This document shows, piece by piece, positions 1-6,935 of a stretch of DNA of 13,554 nt (positions within the stretch are counted from its first letter, which is position 1; every line of letters begins with the position of its first letter). The notes beneath the pieces are model-generated. The model had not been told where the DNA came from and made no database searches. It saw nothing but the letters and a program-made list of their open reading frames with translations. The translations under genes and the position numbers were made by a program. Location of the stretch: positions 1 through 13,554 of the forward strand of contig DAOUPC010000034.1 in the NCBI GenBank assembly GCA_030626365.1. Reading direction: 5' to 3'. The stretch comes from Paracoccaceae bacterium (GTDB lineage Bacteria > Pseudomonadota > Alphaproteobacteria > Rhodobacterales > Rhodobacteraceae).

Positions 1-1
1 C

Positions 2-166
2 GCCACCGGGCAGGATTTGATTGCGCCGGGGGATGACAGTATTCGGGCTGTGGCCAGTGATGTACCCAGCGATGTATCGGGTCAGTTGGAACTGAAAAGG
101 CCGGTGTTTGATCTGGATGATACAAAGGCGATTGCCGATTTTATACTGGGTGAGGTCGGGCTGTAG
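2..166 (+). CDS. mobB: C-terminal end of a probable MobB (molybdopterin-guanine dinucleotide biosynthesis adaptor), partial
   Basis: An open frame enters from the left edge and ends with TAG at 164-166, leaving 54 residues. Its tail contains PGDDSIRAVASD and then PVFDLDDTKAIADFIL. This resembles the C-terminus of MobB, where an 'AVASD' strand is followed by a short helix with a 'DLDD..AIADFIL' pattern. MobB is a P-loop GTP-binding protein that works with MobA when GMP is attached to molybdopterin. The P-loop lies outside the window, so the call rests on the tail and on moeA lying 56 bp downstream on the same strand. mob and moe genes are commonly adjacent in Rhodobacterales. A different upstream gene cannot be excluded from 54 residues. 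Confidence 0.68.
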   Translation, partial: ATGQDLIAPGDDSIRAVASDVPSDVSGQLELKRPVFDLDDTKAIADFILGEVGL

Positions 167-205
167 GGTGTTTGCATGGATGCCGGGGCCACGCACCCGG
201 GCACC

Positions 206-214
206 AAAGGAGGG
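206..214 (+). promoter_or_regulatory. Shine-Dalgarno site that fixes the TTG start of moeA
   Basis: AAAGGAGGG is a near-perfect anti-16S match and ends 8 nt before the TTG at 223. No ATG or GTG in the moeA frame lies at a usable distance, so this site is the main reason to accept the TTG start. Confidence 0.85.
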
Positions 215-222
215 TTGGATAA

Positions 223-1533
223 TTGGCTGAGGAACATAAGGCGGCAGGGCAGGTTTTGCCGGACGGGTCCGGGGAAACCACGCTGGCCCCACCACCATTG
301 CGCAACGATTGCTTTGCATTGCCGGCGGGGGTGGACTGGACCCCGGTTGATCAGGCGCTGGGGTTTCTGGAACAGCGCCTTAGCCCGGTAATCGGCAGGG
401 AAACGGTGGCACTGAAGGCCGCGCTGGGCCGGGTGCTGGCCGGGGATGTGGTGGCCAAACGGTCAAACCCGCCACAGGCCAATTCGGCGGTGGATGGTTA
501 TGGTTTTGCAGGGGGGATTGCGCCGGGCGCGCATGTGTTGCCCTTGCAGGTGGGCCGGGCGGCAGCCGGGGTGCCGTTTGACGGGGTTGTCGCGCCGGGG
601 CAGGCCTTGCGCATTCTGACTGGGGCGGCGGTTCCACCGGGGATTGAAACCGTCATAATGGAAGAGGATGTGACGGTTGGCACCGACAGGATCGCCTTTC
701 ACGGGCCGCTGAAAAAGGGGGCTAACACGCGCGATGCGGGCGAGGATGTAAAGGCCGGCGAGGTCGCGCTGAGGGGCGGGCGCCGCCTGACCCCGGCGGA
801 TCTGGCGCTGTTGTCGGCGGTGGGGCTGGCCCAGGTTGCGGTATACCTGCCGCTGAAGGTGGCGGTACTGTCCACGGGGGATGAACTGGTTGAACCGGGC
901 CAAGAGGCCGGACCGGGCAAGATATATGATGCCAACCGGCCCATGCTGCTGGCCATGCTGGAAAAGTTCGGGTTCGAGGGTATTGATATGGGTCGCATCC
1001 CTGATGACCGCGAGACCCTGCGCGCCGCGCTGGATGATGCCGCGACACGGGCGGATGTGATCCTGACTTCGGGCGGGGCATCTGCCGGGGACGAGGACCA
1101 TGTTTCGGCCCTGCTGCAAGAGGCGGGGGCCTTGCAGGAATGGCGCATCGCGATCAAACCGGGGCGGCCACTGGCGCTGGCGCTGTGGGACGGCACGCCG
1201 GTGTTCGGCCTGCCGGGAAATCCGGTGGCGGCGATGGTGTGTACGCTGGTGTTTGCCCGCCCGGCGATGGGCCTTTTGGCCGGAATGGGCTGGGCCGCGC
1301 CGCAGGGGTTTGACCTGCCTGCCGGTTTCGAGAAACGCAAAAAACCGGGGCGGCGCGAATATCTGCGCGCCCGTGTGCGCAACGGGCAGGCCGAGGTGTT
1401 TGCCTCGGAAGGGTCGGGGCGCATCAGCGGGCTAAGCTGGGCCGACGGGCTGGTTGAACTGGGCGATGGGGCGATGGATATCCGCAAAGGTGACCCGGTG
1501 CGGTTCATTCCCTACGGGAGTTTCGGGCTGTAG
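223..1533 (+). CDS. moeA: Molybdopterin molybdenumtransferase MoeA
   Basis: MoeA inserts molybdate into adenylated molybdopterin, a late cytoplasmic step of molybdenum cofactor synthesis. The 436-residue product shows the family landmarks in order: AVDGYG near residues 89-94 (usual form NSAMDGYA), LSTGDELVEPG followed by IYDANRPML in the MoCF domain, SGGASAGDEDHV around 283-294 (counterpart of the GGVSVGDYD loop), and KPGRPLALALWDG followed by VFGLPGNPVA. The C-terminal beta-barrel (domain IV) is present. The TTG start is chosen for its strong ribosome-binding site. The N-terminus is some 20-30 residues longer than in many homologues and looks poorly conserved, so translation could in principle begin later. 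The gene follows the probable mobB closely and is likely cotranscribed with it. It converges on the DUF3307 gene, with only 30 bp between the two stops and no clear terminator hairpin. Confidence 0.95.
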   Translation: MAEEHKAAGQVLPDGSGETTLAPPPLRNDCFALPAGVDWTPVDQALGFLEQRLSPVIGRETVALKAALGRVLAGDVVAKRSNPPQANSAVDGYGFAGGIAPGAHVLPLQVGRAAAGVPFDGVVAPGQALRILTGAAVPPGIETVIMEEDVTVGTDRIAFHGPLKKGANTRDAGEDVKAGEVALRGGRRLTPADLALLSAVGLAQVAVYLPLKVAVLSTGDELVEPGQEAGPGKIYDANRPMLLAMLEKFGFEGIDMGRIPDDRETLRAALDDAATRADVILTSGGASAGDEDHVSALLQEAGALQEWRIAIKPGRPLALALWDGTPVFGLPGNPVAAMVCTLVFARPAMGLLAGMGWAAPQGFDLPAGFEKRKKPGRREYLRARVRNGQAEVFASEGSGRISGLSWADGLVELGDGAMDIRKGDPVRFIPYGSFGL

Positions 1534-1563
1534 CGGGCATATCCGGCGCAAATTGGGTTGGGG

Positions 1564-1953
1564 TCAGGTGGTGTAGCAGACCCAGGCCCAGACCATGACC
1601 ACATAGCTCAGATGATGCAGCGCCTGATCGATCCCGAAGGCCTGCCAGTACCGGGCCTGGTTCGGGGTCAGCGCCTGTGTTTCGCTATAGCGCGCCTTGG
1701 CCCAGTCAAGGTGGAAATGCACCACCCATTCGGCGGCCACCAACGCAAGGACAAAGCCAAAACCGGTTCCGATCACCAGAAAAACCGGGATCGACAGGAT
1801 CGCATGTACGCCTGCGTGTTGGGCGCGGCCCATATGCAGATAGGTGCAGCGCCCCGAAAGCATCCGGCGGGTTTGCAGGAAGAAGTCGGCGAACATGTGT
1901 TTGATCTGCAAAAGGCAGAACAACAACAGTACCAAGGCGACGATATCCGGCAA
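1564..1953 (-). CDS. Small membrane protein of the DUF3307 family
   Basis: The 129-residue product has hydrophobic segments at about residues 4-17, 50-75 and 108-127. It carries the polar signature of DUF3307: a KHMFADFFLQ stretch near residues 18-27, histidines around 40-52, EWVVHFHLDWAK in the middle, and a W..FGIDQALHHLSY block near the C-terminus. Conserved His and Asp residues next to membrane helices suggest an enzymatic or metal-binding role in the membrane, but no function has been established for the family as far as I know. The start is a TTG with an AGGGA-type ribosome-binding site about 7 nt upstream, and no better in-frame start is evident. It is divergent from the ABC fusion gene, with the 28-bp hairpin between them. 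No functional link to moeA can be inferred. Confidence 0.8.
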   Translation of the reverse strand: MPDIVALVLLLFCLLQIKHMFADFFLQTRRMLSGRCTYLHMGRAQHAGVHAILSIPVFLVIGTGFGFVLALVAAEWVVHFHLDWAKARYSETQALTPNQARYWQAFGIDQALHHLSYVVMVWAWVCYTT

Positions 1954-2035
1954 GACCTGTTCCCTGATTTTGGACGTTTCGGGGGCAGTTTACGGGGTTC
2001 GCGCGGCCAGTGTAAACGGCTGGGGTGAAATTCCT

Positions 2036-2108
2036 TTGCCGGCGCAGGCTTGCCAACACGGGGACACAAAACAATTGCGCCCCCGTGTTGGCAAGCCTGC
2101 GCCGGCAA
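2036..2108. repeat. Perfect 28-bp inverted repeat (17-nt loop) in the divergent intergenic region
   Basis: The left arm (2036-2063, beginning TTGCCGGCGCAGG and ending CACGGGG) is the exact reverse complement of the right arm (2081-2108). The 17-nt loop starts ACACAAAACA. The structure ends 20 nt before the GTG start of the ABC fusion gene and lies 82 bp upstream of the DUF3307 start. No gene ends here and no T-run follows either arm, so it does not look like an intrinsic terminator. It could be a non-autonomous palindromic repeat, or a 5'-UTR structure limiting expression of the ABC gene. The perfect match over 28 bp is seen directly; its function is not known. Confidence 0.9.
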
Positions 2109-2128
2109 GCTAGGTTTACAGGAATACG

Positions 2129-5100
2129 GTGCGACCGCAGGGGCGCATGCCTGCCCTGTCACTTCAAAACGCGCGGACCATTGCCATAGAACGCACCTTA
2201 TTCAGCTTTATCTGGAAACACTCAAAACGCGATCAGTTGATTCTGCTGGCCGTCACCACGACGCTGTTTCCGATGCTGTATCTGACGCTGGAATTGCCCA
2301 AGCGGATCATCAACGATGCCATTGGCGCGCAAAGCAGCACGGTTGAATTTTATGGCATCAGCATGGGGCAGATCACCTTTCTGGGGGTGCTGTGTATTGC
2401 ATTTTTGTTGTCGGTGGCGCTGCATGGTCTGCTGAAGATGCGGATCAACACGATGAAGGGCGTTTTGTCGGAACGTATGTTGCGCCGGCTGCGCTATCTG
2501 CTGATCGAACGTATCCTGCGGTTCCCGCCGCCCTATTTTGAGCGGGTCAGTCAGGGTGAACTGGTGTCGATGGTCACGGCTGAATCCGAACCGATGGGCG
2601 GGCTGATGGGCGATGCGATCAGCCAGCCGGTGTTGCAGGCCGGGCAGATGATCACCATCCTGTCGTTCCTGTTTTTGCAAAGTTTCTGGTTCGGGCTGGC
2701 GGCGGTGTCGCTGATCCCGTTGCAGGCCTGGCTGATCCCGCGGATGCAGCGCAAGATCAACCTGCTGAACAAGACCCGCATCAAAGAGGTGCGCGCCCTG
2801 GCCGCCGAGATTGGCGAAACTGCCGCCGGGGCCAGTGCGTTGCGCATGCACGGCGCGTGGCGATACCGGATGGCGGTGATCACCGACCGGCTGGGGCGGC
2901 TTTATGATATCCGCTTTGAAATCTACCAGAAAAAGTTTTTCATGAAGTTCCTCAACAACTTCATGTCCCAGCTTACCCCGTTCTTTTTCTTTTCCATTGG
3001 CGGGTATCTGGTGTTGCAGGGGGCGGTGACGCTGGGCGCGCTGGTGGCGGCGCTGGCGGCTTATAAGGATCTGAGTTCGCCCTGGAAGGAATTGTTGACC
3101 TATTACAACCAGACCCAGGACATGTCGCTGCGCTGGGATGTGATTGCCGAACGGTTTGCCCCTTCGGGGATGATGGACAAGGCGCTGTTTGACGGCAAGG
3201 CGGATGATATCCCGCCGCTGAAGGGCGATATTGAACTGGATGGGGTAAGTGTGCGGGACGGGGATGGCACGCTGATCCTTGAGGACATGACCATGACCCT
3301 GCCCGGCGGAGCGGTGATCGCCATTGCCGCGCTCAGCGAAGAGGACCGGCGCGCGCTGGCCCGCCTTCTGACCCGCGAACTGGTCCCGACAAAGGGCATG
3401 GTCCGTCTAAGCGGCCATGACATGAAGGGGCTGCATCAGGATGTGATTGCCACAAGGATTGGCCACGCCAGTTCCCGCCCGGTGATGTTTCAGGGCACAT
3501 TCAGGGACAATGTGGAAATGCCGATCAAGCTGCGCCCGCTATCTGGTGGGGCGGATATGGGCGTTTCTGCCGAAGCCATCCGTGCCGGGAACAGCCCCCA
3601 TGCGCTAAGTGCCGACTGGCTTGACCCGTCGATTGCCGGGTTCAAAAGCGCCGGAGAGTTGCGCAACTGGTGGCTGCGCCTGATTGACGGGATGGGCAGC
3701 GGTACGGCGTTGTTCCGGCGTGGGCTGGAGCAGAATTTCACGATGGCCGATCACCCTGATCTGGCCCGAAAACTGATCGAACTGCGCCCGAAAGTCAGGC
3801 AAGCGGTGCAAGAGGCCGGGCTGGACCGGCATGTGTATTTCCTTGACCCTGACCTTTACAATCCGGGCCTGCCAGTGGCCGAGAACCTGCTGTTTGCCAC
3901 GCCACGCCAGCCGGTGACGCCGCAATTGCTGGCCGGGCAGGTCACGTTTCTGAAAAAGATGCGGGAACTGGGGCTGGACAAGGATCTGGTGACGCTGACC
4001 CGCGATGTGATTGACATGCTGCGCCAGATCTTTGGGCTGGATGGCACCGATCATCCGTTGTTCCGAAATCTGGGACTGGATAGCAAAACCTACGAGGTGG
4101 CGGTCGAACTGGTGGAGAAAACCCGCAAAAGCGGGGCCGCAGGGCTGAGTCTGGACGAGTTGGCGCATCTGCTGACGGTGCAGTTCATGATCTCTGCGGA
4201 ACAGATTGGCCCGGCATTTTCCGATGATATCAAGGCGCGTATCGTGACGCTGCGCCACAGTCATTCGGCTGAATTGCGGGCCTGTCTGGGGGATTTGTTC
4301 GCGCCGCTGGACGGGGGCGATTTTGCGCCGGGGCTGACGGTTCTGGAAAACGCGCTGTTTGGTCTGATCTCGCGGGATGCGGGGGGCAAGGCGGATGATT
4401 TGCGCCGGCTGATTGCCGGGGTTCTGGCCGGGGGGGGCGCACAGGAACTGGTGATCGAACTGATCTATGATGTGCCCCTTGCGCTGAACGGGTCCAACCT
4501 GCCGGCGCAGTTTGCCGAACCATTGTCGTTCAGCCGGGCGACGATCAAACGGCCCGATATTCTGGTTCTGGATCAGGCGCTGGCCAGCTTTGATATGGAT
4601 ACTCAAGTGGCGGTGTTCCGAAACCTGCGGGCATTGCTGCCGGGTACAACGCTGATATATATCAATGATCAGTTCGAAAATAAGGATGTGTTCGATCTGT
4701 TTATCGAGGTGCAGCAGGGGCGGATCGTGACCGGAGACATGCCGGAAGACAGCGTTGAGGACAGCGCGGCAGGGACCGATCTGGCGCGCAAGGTAAGGGC
4801 GCTGGAACAGACCGACCTGTTTTCGACGCTGGACCGCAAACAGATGCGCCTGCTGGCCTTTGGCGCACGCTGGTATACTGCGGCCAAAGGCGAGGTGGTA
4901 TTTGAAAAGGACGACCCACCAACCGATGGGGCCTATATGCTGCTTGAGGGTGAGGCGGGGCTTTATCTGCCCAAACCGGGCGATCAGGCGGACAGCCAGG
5001 TTGCCAGGGTCGGCCCCGGCAAACTGGTGGGCGAACTGGGCCTGATCCGCAACGAACCGCGCTCGCTGTCGATGGTGGCAGAAAGTGACCTGACCTGCCT

Positions 5101-5197
5101 GCGCATCGGGGCCAAGGAATTCCTGGCGGTGGTCGAGAATGACGCAGGAACCGCGTTCAAGCTGTTGCAGGTGGTTTCAGGCTATGTGTCGAACTGA
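2129..5197 (+). CDS. ABC-exporter-like protein with a degenerate ATPase domain and a C-terminal cyclic-nucleotide-binding domain
   Basis: This 1022-residue inner-membrane protein has an N-terminal exporter-type transmembrane domain (residues ~20-330, helices near 38-55, 78-102, 170-200 and 280-310). An ATPase-like domain follows, but the Walker A position (~393-408) reads GGAVIAIAALSEED with no GKS/T. The Q-loop strand (443-462) reads ASSRPVMF without its Gln. The signature is LPAQF (791-795). Walker B ends DQ (815-816) instead of DE, and the H-loop His is Asp847. About 300 extra residues separate the Q-loop and signature regions. The C-terminus (~892-1022) is a cNMP-binding domain whose phosphate-binding cassette keeps G968, E969 and R978. 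The protein probably cannot hydrolyse ATP itself, so a sensing, scaffold or partner-dependent role is inferred. The GTG start has AGGA 5 nt upstream; ATG 2147 is an alternative. Substrate is unknown. Confidence 0.85.
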   Translation: MRPQGRMPALSLQNARTIAIERTLFSFIWKHSKRDQLILLAVTTTLFPMLYLTLELPKRIINDAIGAQSSTVEFYGISMGQITFLGVLCIAFLLSVALHGLLKMRINTMKGVLSERMLRRLRYLLIERILRFPPPYFERVSQGELVSMVTAESEPMGGLMGDAISQPVLQAGQMITILSFLFLQSFWFGLAAVSLIPLQAWLIPRMQRKINLLNKTRIKEVRALAAEIGETAAGASALRMHGAWRYRMAVITDRLGRLYDIRFEIYQKKFFMKFLNNFMSQLTPFFFFSIGGYLVLQGAVTLGALVAALAAYKDLSSPWKELLTYYNQTQDMSLRWDVIAERFAPSGMMDKALFDGKADDIPPLKGDIELDGVSVRDGDGTLILEDMTMTLPGGAVIAIAALSEEDRRALARLLTRELVPTKGMVRLSGHDMKGLHQDVIATRIGHASSRPVMFQGTFRDNVEMPIKLRPLSGGADMGVSAEAIRAGNSPHALSADWLDPSIAGFKSAGELRNWWLRLIDGMGSGTALFRRGLEQNFTMADHPDLARKLIELRPKVRQAVQEAGLDRHVYFLDPDLYNPGLPVAENLLFATPRQPVTPQLLAGQVTFLKKMRELGLDKDLVTLTRDVIDMLRQIFGLDGTDHPLFRNLGLDSKTYEVAVELVEKTRKSGAAGLSLDELAHLLTVQFMISAEQIGPAFSDDIKARIVTLRHSHSAELRACLGDLFAPLDGGDFAPGLTVLENALFGLISRDAGGKADDLRRLIAGVLAGGGAQELVIELIYDVPLALNGSNLPAQFAEPLSFSRATIKRPDILVLDQALASFDMDTQVAVFRNLRALLPGTTLIYINDQFENKDVFDLFIEVQQGRIVTGDMPEDSVEDSAAGTDLARKVRALEQTDLFSTLDRKQMRLLAFGARWYTAAKGEVVFEKDDPPTDGAYMLLEGEAGLYLPKPGDQADSQVARVGPGKLVGELGLIRNEPRSLSMVAESDLTCLRIGAKEFLAVVENDAGTAFKLLQVVSGYVSN

Positions 5198-5282
5198 CCG
5201 CAAGGCACAGTAACGCCCGGCAACAGCCCCGCACACGCAAAGAAAGCCCGCCGGGCCAGATCAGCGGCGCGGTAATGCGCAA

Positions 5283-5678
5283 TCAGGTCGGTGTTTCTTT
5301 GCGCCCGCAAAACAGGGAATACAGCAGCCCGATAACCTGGCTGGTTTTGTCGTCTGACAGGGAATAGTAAATCGCCTTGCCGTCCCGCCGTGTGCTGACC
5401 AGTCCTTCTTCGCGCAACCGGGCCAGCATCTGGCTGACGGCGGCCTGACGGACATTCAGCATGCTCTCAAGTTCGCCCACCGATTTTTCGCCGGTGCCCA
5501 GATGGCACAGGATCATCAGCCGCCCCTCATGCGCCAGCGTTTTAAGGTACGCCGCGGCATCCGTGGCCTGAGAGGCCATTTCTTCCGGCGTATTGGGGCC
5601 GGTTTGGGCCTGTATTTCGGTCGATGGGGTCTGGACAGTCACGATTAGCAGGATCCTGAGTTCATAAATCCTGACCAT
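5283..5678 (-). CDS. ArsR-family winged-helix repressor of the SqrR/BigR/YgaV (persulfide-sensing) type
   Basis: A DNA-binding repressor of 131 residues with an ArsR winged helix from about residue 38: LKTLAHEGRLMILCHL, then the recognition helix VRQAAVSQMLARLREEGLV, then the wing RRDGKAIYYSL. The arsenic- or zinc-binding ELCVCDL motif is absent. There are only two cysteines, Cys58 (MILCHL) and Cys124 (LYSLFC), 66 residues apart. That spacing equals the Cys41/Cys107 pair of Rhodobacter capsulatus SqrR, whose thiols sense persulfide. A thiol-persulfide or redox switch is therefore a reasonable inference. It is the last gene of the minus-strand run, 25 nt after the enolase-family gene. The first 33 residues look unstructured; translation may instead start at GTG 5642 (residue 13) or at Met34. 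No sulfide-oxidation gene lies in the window, so its targets are unknown. Confidence 0.88.
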   Translation of the reverse strand: MVRIYELRILLIVTVQTPSTEIQAQTGPNTPEEMASQATDAAAYLKTLAHEGRLMILCHLGTGEKSVGELESMLNVRQAAVSQMLARLREEGLVSTRRDGKAIYYSLSDDKTSQVIGLLYSLFCGRKETPT

Positions 5679-5679
5679 A

Positions 5680-5700
5680 CTGCCCTGAATCGCAGGGCAG
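5680..5700 (-). promoter_or_regulatory. Hairpin between the enolase-family gene and the ArsR gene, covering the ArsR ribosome-binding site
   Basis: On the transcript, CTGCCCTG pairs with CAGGGCAG across a 5-nt CGATT loop. The hairpin begins 2 nt after the enolase-family stop (5703-5705) and ends 1 nt before the ArsR ATG (5678). The only Shine-Dalgarno-like bases for that ATG, AGGG, lie in the 3' arm and would be sequestered. No U-tract follows, so a terminator is unlikely. It may couple ArsR translation to translation of the preceding gene, or act as an operator at DNA level. Confidence 0.5.
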
Positions 5701-5702
5701 TG

Positions 5703-6935
5703 TCACCCCTTGCTTGGCGGCGCGCCGCCCATAAATGCATTAGGGGCGGTATAGTCGCAGGGGGCTTCCTGCATTTGCAGGTGTAATCCGTCGCCGGTAT
5801 AGGGGTGCGCACGGGCCAGTTCTTCGTCCACGGTGATGCCAAGGCCGGGGGAATCCGGTGGGGTGACAAAGCCACCCTCGATGCGGATCGTGCCTTTTAT
5901 CAGGGCGTCGTGGAACGGGGTTTCGATGGTTTCAAGCATCAGGATATTGGGAATTGATGCCGCAAGGTGGATGTTGGCCGCCCATTCCACCGGCCCGGCA
6001 TAAAGATGCGGGGCCATCTGGGCATTATGTGCCTCGGCCAGCGCCGCGATTTTCTTTGCCTCCCATATGCCACCCGCACGCCCCAGTGCCGGTTGCAGGA
6101 TGCTGGCCGCTTCGGCGCGCAGGACGGCGGCGAATTCGGCCTTGGTGGTCAGGCGTTCACCCGTGGCCACCGGGATGCGCACGGCGCGCGCGACCTGTGC
6201 CATCGCATCCACGTTGTCGGGCGGCACGGGTTCCTCGAACCAAAGCGGGGTGAACGGTTCCAGCGCCTGCCCCAGGCGGATCGCCCCGGCGGTGCTGAAC
6301 TGCCCATGCGTGCCAAACAACAGGTCGGCACGATCCCCCACCGCATCACGCACCGCACCGCAGATGGCGACCGACAGGGCAATGTCAGCCATTGCCGGCA
6401 TATGCCCGCCCCGCATTGTATAGGGTCCAGCGGGGTCGAATTTCACCGCGCTATAGCCACGCGCCACCAGGTCGGCGGCAGATTCCGCGTGCATTTCGGG
6501 CGAGGTCCAGAAAGTCGACAGGTCGTGATGGGGCAGGGGGTAAAGATAGGAATAGGCCCGGATACGGTCGTTCATCCGCCCGCCGATCAGGGCATGAACC
6601 GGGCGGTCACGGTCTTTGCCCAGAATGTCCCAGCAGGCGATCTCAAGCCCGGAAAACGCGCCCATCACGGTCAGGTCCGGGCGTTGGGTGAACCCAGAGG
6701 AATACGCCCGCCGGAACATGCGTTCGATGTTCTCGGGGTTTTCACCGGCCATGTGGCGGTCAAACACATCGCGTATGACGTGGCGCATGGCCGTGGGACC
6801 AACCGAGGATGCGTAACATTCGCCCCACCCGGTGATCCCGGTATCGGTGGTCAGTTTGACCAGTATCCAATACCGCCCACCCCAGCCCGGCGCAGGCGGG
6901 GCGGTGACGATGACATCAAGCTCAGCCAGCTTCAT
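5703..6935 (-). CDS. Enolase-superfamily (mandelate racemase/muconate lactonizing type) enzyme, probable sugar-acid dehydratase or lactone cycloisomerase
   Basis: A cytoplasmic enzyme of 410 residues with the N-terminal capping domain (to ~125; TGWGECYAS, FSGLEIACWDILGK) and the (beta/alpha)7 barrel. The catalytic lysine motif is KFD (Lys165, Asp167). Metal-ligand strands give FEEP (Glu234-Glu235) and ATGER (Glu260), and a candidate base is His310 in APHLYAGP. Two positions depart from the textbook pattern: the first ligand strand reads FGTHGQF (207-213), where DxN is usual, and the dyad position after ILQP is Ala283 rather than Asp. Family members remove an alpha-proton from a carboxylate to dehydrate, racemise or cycloisomerise; the substrate here cannot be read. 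ATG 6935 is preferred to TTG 6956 because an AGGA-like site lies about 8 nt upstream. It overlaps the end of the dehydrogenase gene by 14 nt, suggesting translational coupling and a shared pathway. Confidence 0.87.
   Translation of the reverse strand: MKLAELDVIVTAPPAPGWGGRYWILVKLTTDTGITGWGECYASSVGPTAMRHVIRDVFDRHMAGENPENIERMFRRAYSSGFTQRPDLTVMGAFSGLEIACWDILGKDRDRPVHALIGGRMNDRIRAYSYLYPLPHHDLSTFWTSPEMHAESAADLVARGYSAVKFDPAGPYTMRGGHMPAMADIALSVAICGAVRDAVGDRADLLFGTHGQFSTAGAIRLGQALEPFTPLWFEEPVPPDNVDAMAQVARAVRIPVATGERLTTKAEFAAVLRAEAASILQPALGRAGGIWEAKKIAALAEAHNAQMAPHLYAGPVEWAANIHLAASIPNILMLETIETPFHDALIKGTIRIEGGFVTPPDSPGLGITVDEELARAHPYTGDGLHLQMQEAPCDYTAPNAFMGGAPPSKG

Noticed and set aside
2036..2108. The 28-bp hairpin as a rho-independent terminator
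   Set aside because: It lies between two divergent gene starts, so no transcript needs to end there, and no T-run follows either arm.
3605..4606. Minus-strand open frame (333 codons) inside the ABC fusion gene
   Set aside because: Gln/Arg/His-rich product typical of a shadow frame. The plus frame is continuous with flanking domains and ends in a well-formed cNMP-binding domain.
5215..5256. Terminator between the ABC fusion gene and the ArsR gene (GCCCGG...CCGGGC, or GCCCG-C-CGGGC at 5246-5256)
   Set aside because: Stems of only 5-6 bp, a loop of one base in one version, and no T-run. Too weak to call in GC-rich DNA.
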